64,000 nucleotides of DNA from Pseudomonadota bacterium. Lineage in GTDB: Bacteria > Pseudomonadota > Alphaproteobacteria > Sphingomonadales > Sphingomonadaceae. Shown here piece by piece: positions 58,563-64,000 of the stretch (position 1 is its first letter; every line of letters begins with the position of its first letter). The notes under the pieces were generated by a model. It did no database searches, was not told where the DNA came from, and saw nothing but the letters and a program-made list of their open reading frames with translations. Made by a program: the position numbers and the translations under genes. The stretch spans positions 1 through 64,000 of the forward strand of contig JAEXFD010000027.1 of assembly GCA_023400405.1 (NCBI GenBank), in the 5' to 3' direction.

Positions 58563-59327
58563 TCACATCTGCCCCTGGATGCTCGCGCCGCCCGGCAGGC
58601 CGACAAAGGGCAGGATCGCGGCACCTTCGGGGGTCGTGCTGGTCGCGAGGGTGCCGTCTTCGCCGAGCGTGGCGGTGAGCAGCGTCTTCATCCGCTGGGC
58701 AAAGGGGGCGACTCGGATCGTGGTGCGCGCGCCGATATGCTCGGCGGTGATCAGCAGCGCCGGCACCGCGACCGGCGCCCCGCCCGACTTGGCGCGGCAG
58801 CTGCCGGGATCGGTGGTGACCTTGCCCGACACCATGCGCTCGCCGCCACCCATCGCGATGCGATCGAGCCCGACCTGCGTCGCGAAATTGCAAGTGAAGG
58901 GCAGGTTGGGCTGAAGCGCGTCAAGCAGCCCGGCACCCGCCGATCCGCTGACATGATCGAGCACCCGCCGCCCGCCGAGATGGGCGATCATCTGGCCGCC
59001 GAGATCGGTATCGGGCCCGTTCGCCTTCCAGTCCGCCGCGAAGGCGAGGCTGGCGAGCGAGCGCAGCGGCGCCATGTGCCATTCGAACTTGGCCCCGCCG
59101 GCGATGCCCACCTCGCCGTTCCACACCGTGCCGGCGACACCGGTGCGCCAGGGATGGTTCTTGAAGATCACGCTTGCCGGCATCGTGACGAGCAGCGCGA
59201 GCAGATACGCCCCTATGCCGATCAGGGCGAAGAGGATAATAGGACGCCGTGCCCCGTTCCCGATTTCCCGAGAGTATAATGGATCGACGGTCCCTGCTGA
59301 AGTCGCTGCAATCAGGCGTCGTCGCAT
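58563..59327 (-). CDS. gspN: Type II secretion protein GspN
   Basis: The 254-residue reading has a membrane helix (IILFALIGIGAYLLALLV) and a periplasmic beta-rich domain with VIFKNHPWRTGVAGTVWNGEV and ALQPNLPFTCNFATQVGLDR, typical of GspN. The only usual start codons (59327, 59336) lie inside the divergent gene, so the 5' ends overlap by about 49 bases. The protein body from about 59260 is certain, but the start is not. Confidence 0.82.
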   Translation of the reverse strand: MRRRLIAATSAGTVDPLYSREIGNGARRPIILFALIGIGAYLLALLVTMPASVIFKNHPWRTGVAGTVWNGEVGIAGGAKFEWHMAPLRSLASLAFAADWKANGPDTDLGGQMIAHLGGRRVLDHVSGSAGAGLLDALQPNLPFTCNFATQVGLDRIAMGGGERMVSGKVTTDPGSCRAKSGGAPVAVPALLITAEHIGARTTIRVAPFAQRMKTLLTATLGEDGTLATSTTPEGAAILPFVGLPGGASIQGQM

Positions 59328-60319
59328 CGGCGGCATCCTTGGCGTTCCCTTCGCTGGTGCTGGCAGCCGAGAAGAAGGACAAGCGCCCGATCGCCCTGCT
59401 GCTGCCGCTCACGGGGCCGCGAGCGCAGCTTGGCAATAGCATGCGCCAGGCGGCCTTGCTCGCGGAAAACGGCCAATATGTGCAGAGCTTCGACACCGGC
59501 GGCACCGCCGAAGGCGCCGCGGCGGCGGCGGGCAAGGCGCTCAAGGTACGGCCGGCGCTGATCCTCGGGCCGCTCACCGCCGCCGAAGTGCCGGCGGTTT
59601 CGAGCACGATCGCCGGACGCGTGCCGATCATCGCGTTCAGCAACGACTCGGTGCTGCGGGCGCCGGGCACCTGGATCTTCGGGATCACGGCGGGGCAGGT
59701 GACCACGGCGATCCTGCGCTACGCCCGGACGCGCGGAATCAAGTCGGTGGCGGTGATCGATGACGGCTCGCCCTGGAGCGCTGCCGCGGCGCTGGCGGCG
59801 GGCAAGAGCGAAGGCGAGATCGGCATCACCGTCCGTGTGCTGGAGGTGAAGCCCGGCCAGCCGCTCCCCGCTCCCGGCGAGGCGCCCGATGGCGTGCTGC
59901 TGCCCGGCAGCGGCGAAGCGGTGCTCGGCGCGGCGCGGGCGCTCAAGGATAGCGGCGTACAACTGCTCGGCACGTTCCAGGCGCTCGACAACCGGCCCCA
60001 GGCGCTGGCCGCGCTCGAGGGCGCCTGGCTGGCGAGCCCCGATCCGGGCGCCTTCGGCACCTTCGCCAGCGCCTTCGCGGCGCGCAACGGCGGCGCTCCG
60101 GGCGCGATCTCCGCGCTGGCCTATGACGCGGCGGGGATCGCCGATGCGCTGCGGGCCGACAATCGACTGAACGGCGAAGGGTTGCTGGACGCCAAGGGGT
60201 TCCACGGCGTGACGGGACCGGTGCGCTTCCGCACCGACGGATCGGTGGCGCGCGACTTCGCGATCGTGGTCGCCGGGCCCACCGGCTACGAGACCGTGGC
60301 GACGAGTTCGGGATCGTGA
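59279..60319 (+). CDS. LpoA-like penicillin-binding-protein activator / periplasmic binding fold
   Basis: The 346-residue precursor has a Tat-like signal (DRRSLLKSL, cleavage near VLAAEK) and a type I periplasmic-binding fold with IALLLPLTGPRAQLGNSMRQAALL cut after RAQL, LILGPLTAAEVPAV, VPIIAFSND and ALAYDAAGIADAL. This matches the LpoA/branched-chain-amino-acid receptor superfamily. The ATG at 59279 has GAGAG upstream. It overlaps gspJ by four bases, so it is made with the secretion genes; a cell-wall role helping the secretin through peptidoglycan would fit. Confidence 0.78.
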   Translation: MDRRSLLKSLQSGVVASAASLAFPSLVLAAEKKDKRPIALLLPLTGPRAQLGNSMRQAALLAENGQYVQSFDTGGTAEGAAAAAGKALKVRPALILGPLTAAEVPAVSSTIAGRVPIIAFSNDSVLRAPGTWIFGITAGQVTTAILRYARTRGIKSVAVIDDGSPWSAAAALAAGKSEGEIGITVRVLEVKPGQPLPAPGEAPDGVLLPGSGEAVLGAARALKDSGVQLLGTFQALDNRPQALAALEGAWLASPDPGAFGTFASAFAARNGGAPGAISALAYDAAGIADALRADNRLNGEGLLDAKGFHGVTGPVRFRTDGSVARDFAIVVAGPTGYETVATSSGS

Positions 60320-60864
60320 AACCCCGCGCCGAAGCCGGCTCGGCCGGCTTCACCCTGATCGAGCTGATGATCTCGCTCGGGCTGTTCGCGCTGATCGCGG
60401 TCGCCGGCCTGGCGCTGGTCGATGGGATCATCAAGGTCCAGGGGCGCACCTCGGCGCGGCTCGACCGGCTCGCCGACCTCCAGCGCGCGATGTTCGTGAT
60501 CACCAGCGATCTCGACCAGATCGCCGATGGCGACGTGTCCGGCGGCGGCGAGAAGCTGAGCTTCACCCGCGCCGCGCCGGGCCTGGGTGGCATTGCCGTG
60601 CCGCTGCAATATTCGGTCGCCAACGGCAATCTGGTCCGCGCGTCGGGGCCGATGGCGCAGACCGTGATCGGCGGAATCGGCGGGGTGCGCTGGCGCTTCT
60701 TCGACGGCAGTTGGGTCGATCGCTGGCCGCTCGATCCCAAGCAGCATGAGCGCTGGCCACGCGCGATCGAGATCCAATTCGAGGCACGCCAGCCCGGCGG
60801 CGCGACGGGCACGCTGCGCCGCGTGGTCGCGCTGCCGGCCCGGCCGGAATATCCCAAGCCATGA
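60316..60864 (+). CDS. gspJ: Type II secretion minor pseudopilin GspJ
   Basis: The 182-residue prepilin has GSAG-FTLIELMISLGLFALIAVAG and the GspJ core with LQRAMFVITSDLDQIADG, then WRFFDGSWVDRWP and a C-terminal IEIQFEAR. It overlaps the LpoA-like gene and gspK by four bases each. Confidence 0.93.
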   Translation: MKPRAEAGSAGFTLIELMISLGLFALIAVAGLALVDGIIKVQGRTSARLDRLADLQRAMFVITSDLDQIADGDVSGGGEKLSFTRAAPGLGGIAVPLQYSVANGNLVRASGPMAQTVIGGIGGVRWRFFDGSWVDRWPLDPKQHERWPRAIEIQFEARQPGGATGTLRRVVALPARPEYPKP

Positions 60865-61730
60865 GCCGGCGGCGCGAGGATGAGGCGGGGATGATCCTCG
60901 TCAACGTGCTGATGTTCGTGGCGATCGCCGCGGGGCTGGTGCTGCTGCTGATCGAGCGCGAGGAAGTGGCGCTCGATCGGGGCCTGCGCAGCCGCGAGGC
61001 GGCGCGCGCGCTCGCGGTAGCGCGCGGCGGCGAGCTTTCGGCCATCACCGCCCTGCGCCGCGACGCCAAGCTCTCGCCCGACGAGGACAGCCAGGCCGAG
61101 CCCTGGACGAAGCTTTCCGAAAAGGCCGCGCCGATCGAGGGCGGCAGCTTCGACCTGGCGATTGCCGACGCTTCGGGGCGCTTCAACCTCAATGCGCTGC
61201 GCCTGGGCGAGGCCGGGTCGATCCTGATCTTCCAGGCGATTGCGCAGGAAGTGGGCCTCGAGCCCGAAAAGATGGTGGAGGCGATTTCACTGGTGCGGCT
61301 GAAGGGCCCGTTCACCGATATCCGCCCGATCCGCCTTGCGGGACTCGATCCCAAGGTGGAGGCGCGGCTGGAACGGCTGGTGACGGCGCTGCCCGGCACC
61401 ACCGCGATCAACCTCAATGCCGCCGACGAGGAGATGCTGCGCATCCTGTTCCGCGACCCGCTGGTGGCGCAGCGACTGGCGCAGGTGCGGCAGCGCAACG
61501 GCCGGCTGACGCTGAAGGACCTCAGCGACCAGAATGTTTCGCTGCCCTGGGGGACCTCGTTCCGCTCCGACAGCTTCTGGGTGCGCACGCGCGCGACGAT
61601 CGGCGGGACGAGCCAGCAGATCGCGACCTTGATCCAGCGGCGGCGCCAGCCGGACGGCAGCGTGCTGGTGCTCCCGGTCGAGCGCTGGCGCAGCGCCGCG
61701 ATCCCGCCGGGGGTGCCTGACCTGCCCTAA
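60861..61730 (+). CDS. gspK: Type II secretion minor pseudopilin GspK
   Basis: GspK caps the pseudopilus tip. The 289-residue protein has EDEAG-MILVNVLMFVAIAAGLVLLL, without the Glu at +5 as usual for GspK, then SGRFNLNALRLG and two SAM-like domains (INLNAADEEMLRILF; RLTLKDLSDQNVSLPW). It overlaps the convergent kinase gene by four bases. Confidence 0.94.
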   Translation: MSRRREDEAGMILVNVLMFVAIAAGLVLLLIEREEVALDRGLRSREAARALAVARGGELSAITALRRDAKLSPDEDSQAEPWTKLSEKAAPIEGGSFDLAIADASGRFNLNALRLGEAGSILIFQAIAQEVGLEPEKMVEAISLVRLKGPFTDIRPIRLAGLDPKVEARLERLVTALPGTTAINLNAADEEMLRILFRDPLVAQRLAQVRQRNGRLTLKDLSDQNVSLPWGTSFRSDSFWVRTRATIGGTSQQIATLIQRRRQPDGSVLVLPVERWRSAAIPPGVPDLP

Positions 61731-63052
61731 AGCAGGATGCGGAACAGCGCGCCGCCTTCGGGCGCGTCGGTGACGTCGATCGAGCCGCCATGCGCGACGA
61801 CGATCTGGCGGGCGAGGTTGAGGCCGACGCCGGTGCCCGCCGCGCGGGTGGTGAAGAAGGGCAGGAACACGTCCTGGCGCAGTCCCTCCGGAACCCCGGG
61901 GCCGTTGTCCTCGACTTCGATGGCGACGCCGCTTCGCTCGCCGCGCAGGCGCAAGGCAAGCTGAGGCGGGCGGGATTGGCCGACCGTGGCCTGGGCGGCG
62001 TTGCGCATCAGGTTGATCGCTACCTGGGCGAGCAGGTCCGGATCGGCATCGAGGATCAGGCCGGGCGGATCGATGGCGAGGGTCAGCGGCACGGCGTCGT
62101 CCTGTGCCGCGAACAGCCGGGCGAGTTCCTCGGCCCAGGGTGCGGCGGCGAAGCTCTGGCGGCGGATTTCCGGTGTGCGGGCGACGGCGCGATAGGCTTC
62201 GATAAAATGGCCAAGGCCCTGGGCGCGGCGCGACAGGGTGGCGACCGCAGAGCGGGCATCCGCGATGCGCGGATCGGCGGCGAGATCGGGATCGGCGAGC
62301 AGATCGTCCGCGGTGGCGGCGAGCGAGGTGACCGGCGTCAGCGAATTGAGGATCTCATGGGTGAGCACCCGGACGAGATCGGTCTGCGCTGCCATCTCGA
62401 CCGTGTCGAGCGTGCCCTGGATCGGCTGGACGGCGATGGCGCGCAACTGGCGGCCGAGGCGGTCGAGCGTCCCGGTGCGGATCAGCACGCGCTGGGTCCG
62501 CCCGTCGATCGCGAGCAGCAGCATCTCTTCGGTGGGGCCGCCTTGGGCGAGCCGCTTGGCGAAGGTCGCGCCATAGACGGCATAGTCCTCTGCGCGGGTG
62601 CCGGAAGGGTGGCGGAAGAGGCGGCGGCCAGCCTTGTTCGCCGGCTCGACCTGGCCCGCTGCATCGACGGTGAGCAGCGCCACCGGCATGTCGTCGACCA
62701 GCGCTTCGAGGAAGCGCAGCTCCGCGGCCGCGGCGGACTGGCGCTCGCGGACCTGGTCCATCGCGTGGTTGAGGGCGTCGGCGAGCTGATCGAAACCGCC
62801 GCCGCGAGTGCCGCCGAAGCGCGCGGCGCTGTCGCCGATCCGCACCGCTTCGACGAAGCGGGCAACCGTGCGGTTGGTCTGGCTGACATGGCGCCAGAGG
62901 CCCCAGGCCGCGCCGAGCACGAACAGCAGCGCGACGATGCGGGCGGCGCCGAGATTGGGCACGAGGAAGCTCGCCACGGCTGCGGCGAGCATCGGCACGA
63001 GCAGCGCGACCCAGGCGATCAGGCCCAGGGTGAAGCGCCGATCAAAGCCCAT
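61727..63052 (-). CDS. NtrY-like sensor histidine kinase
   Basis: The 441-residue kinase has two membrane helices (about 8-27 and 33-52), a HAMP-like region, a PAS domain (LVDDMPVALLTVDAAGQVEPA) and the core: H-box VRVLTHEILNSLTPVTSL, N-box INLMRNAAQATV, EVEDNGPGVPEG and AGTGVGLNLARQI. It overlaps the regulator gene by 11 bases. The signal is unknown. Confidence 0.9.
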   Translation of the reverse strand: MGFDRRFTLGLIAWVALLVPMLAAAVASFLVPNLGAARIVALLFVLGAAWGLWRHVSQTNRTVARFVEAVRIGDSAARFGGTRGGGFDQLADALNHAMDQVRERQSAAAAELRFLEALVDDMPVALLTVDAAGQVEPANKAGRRLFRHPSGTRAEDYAVYGATFAKRLAQGGPTEEMLLLAIDGRTQRVLIRTGTLDRLGRQLRAIAVQPIQGTLDTVEMAAQTDLVRVLTHEILNSLTPVTSLAATADDLLADPDLAADPRIADARSAVATLSRRAQGLGHFIEAYRAVARTPEIRRQSFAAAPWAEELARLFAAQDDAVPLTLAIDPPGLILDADPDLLAQVAINLMRNAAQATVGQSRPPQLALRLRGERSGVAIEVEDNGPGVPEGLRQDVFLPFFTTRAAGTGVGLNLARQIVVAHGGSIDVTDAPEGGALFRILL

Positions 63053-64000
63053 GCTTCTCCATCCGGCGATAGAGCGCGGCGCGCGACAGACCGAGTTCGG
63101 CAGCGGCGAGCGAGATATTGTAGCCGTGCTTCTTCAGTGCTTCCTCGACCAGCCGCCGCTCCGCGCGATCGAGGTTCAAGTCCTCGGCGGCGCGCGGCGC
63201 GACCACTGCGGCGGGCGCGATGCGCGGCATCGCGGGCAGGAGGGCGAAATCCTCGGGCTCCAGCGGTCCTTCGCGCGCGAGGATCACCGCCCGCTCCAGC
63301 GCATGGCGCAGCGCGCGGACATTGCCCGGCCAATCATGGTCGAGCAGCGCCCTTCGCGCTGCGGCGGAGAGTTCGGGCGCCGCCCGGCCATAGCGCCGGG
63401 CATAATGGCCGAGATAATGGTCAATCAGCTCGGGCACGTCCTCGCGCCGGTCGCGCAGCGGCGGCAGGTCGATCTCCACGGTGTTGAGACGGAAGAGCAG
63501 ATCCTGGCGGAAATGCGCTTCGTCGCGCAGCTTTTCGGGCGGAAGGTTCGTCGCGGCGATGACGCGAATGTTCACCGGCACCGGCTTGTTGGCGCCCACC
63601 GGGGTGACCTGGCGCTGTTCGAGTACGGTGAGCAGCTTGGGCTGGAGACGCAGCGGCAGGTTGCCGATCTCGTCGAGGAACAGAGTGCCGCCGTCCGCCG
63701 CCTGGATGCGGCCGACCCGATCGCCCCGCGCATCGGTGAAGGCGCCCTTCACATGGCCGAACAGCTCGCTGTCGATCAGGTCTTCGGAGACGGCGCCGAG
63801 ATCGACGGTGAGCATCACCTTGTCGGCACGCAGCGACTGGCGGTGCAGTTCGCGCGCGACCAGTTCCTTGCCGGTGCCGTTCTCGCCCAGGACGAGGACG
63901 TTCGCATCGGTGGGGGCGGCGCGAGAGATCAGCGAATGGACCCGCGCCATCGCCGGCGAATTGCCGAGCAGCGGCGATCCGCTGGCCGGGGCAGGGGCAT
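63042..64000 (-). CDS. NtrC-family response regulator, C-terminal part (cut by window edge)
   Basis: 319 residues are visible, and the frame is open to the window end (APAPASGSPLLGNSPAMARV). It has an AAA+ domain with Walker A GENGTGKE, the loop GAFTDA in place of GAFTGA, Walker B GGTLFLDEIGNLP, the arginine region FRQDLLFRLNTVEIDLPPLR, and a Fis-type HTH (SLAAAELGLSRAALYRRMEKHG). The GAFTDA change is known in a subgroup of these regulators that may not use sigma-54. The receiver domain lies outside the window. Confidence 0.9.
   Translation of the reverse strand, partial: APAPASGSPLLGNSPAMARVHSLISRAAPTDANVLVLGENGTGKELVARELHRQSLRADKVMLTVDLGAVSEDLIDSELFGHVKGAFTDARGDRVGRIQAADGGTLFLDEIGNLPLRLQPKLLTVLEQRQVTPVGANKPVPVNIRVIAATNLPPEKLRDEAHFRQDLLFRLNTVEIDLPPLRDRREDVPELIDHYLGHYARRYGRAAPELSAAARRALLDHDWPGNVRALRHALERAVILAREGPLEPEDFALLPAMPRIAPAAVVAPRAAEDLNLDRAERRLVEEALKKHGYNISLAAAELGLSRAALYRRMEKHGL

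Noticed and set aside
1..64000. tRNA, rRNA, CRISPR array, insertion sequence or prophage
   Set aside because: Nothing with cloverleaf-like sequence, direct-repeat spacing or transposase motifs was seen on either strand; only REP-type inverted repeats are present.

Overview
This GC-rich window looks like chromosomal DNA of a sphingomonad-type alphaproteobacterium, probably Sphingomonas or a close relative. The evidence is the alphaproteobacteria-specific flagellar genes flaF, fliX and flbD, the Caulobacter-like layout of the basal-body genes, a PhoX-type phosphatase and typical CGTCATCCCGGCGAAAGC-type intergenic repeats. No tRNA, rRNA, CRISPR array or transposase was seen.

Region 1 (1-21.5 kb) is a basal-body and export cluster. 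Minus-strand units are fliG-fliH, fliF-fliN-flbD-(46-codon ORF)-flhA, fliK (cut by the window edge), flgI-flgJ-(FlgN-like) and flgC-fliE-fliQ-fliR-flhB. Plus-strand units are a FlaEY-like gene with flgB, fliX, and a second fliN with fliO and fliP. A DUF2147 gene and a FadL-type porin gene lie between them. Region 2 (20.3-29.8 kb) is a tightly overlapping chemotaxis and motor operon: motA, a STAS gene, cheY, cheA, cheW, cheR, cheB, cheY, cheD, an unknown gene, motB and fliL. A double PilZ gene follows with its own promoter. Region 3 (29.8-37.8 kb) holds a methyltransferase-like/HAD pair, flaF and two tandem chemoreceptor genes.

Most motility units start just downstream of a shared CCTATAAT-like box. 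The box also precedes an alginate-export-like porin gene at 37.8 kb. The FlbD homologue has a damaged ATPase (Walker B Asp replaced by Arg, and GAFAGA in place of GAFTGA). Two short palindromes resemble FlbD sites, one at fliF and one between flgC and the second fliN. Together these suggest a flagellar hierarchy that no longer depends on sigma-54 activation.

Region 4 (37.8-48.3 kb) holds the porin gene, a PAS histidine kinase with a receiver-only FixJ-like partner, two coupled amidohydrolase genes (the second without the HxH metal motif), a small lipoprotein gene and phoX. Region 5 (48.4-61.7 kb) is a type II secretion locus with gspD, C, I, H, G, L, M, E, F, N, J and K. It also has an extra trio of short GspL/M/C-like (or PilN/O/P-like) genes and an LpoA-like binding-protein gene. 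The window ends in an NtrY/NtrC-type two-component pair whose regulator gene is cut by the right edge.
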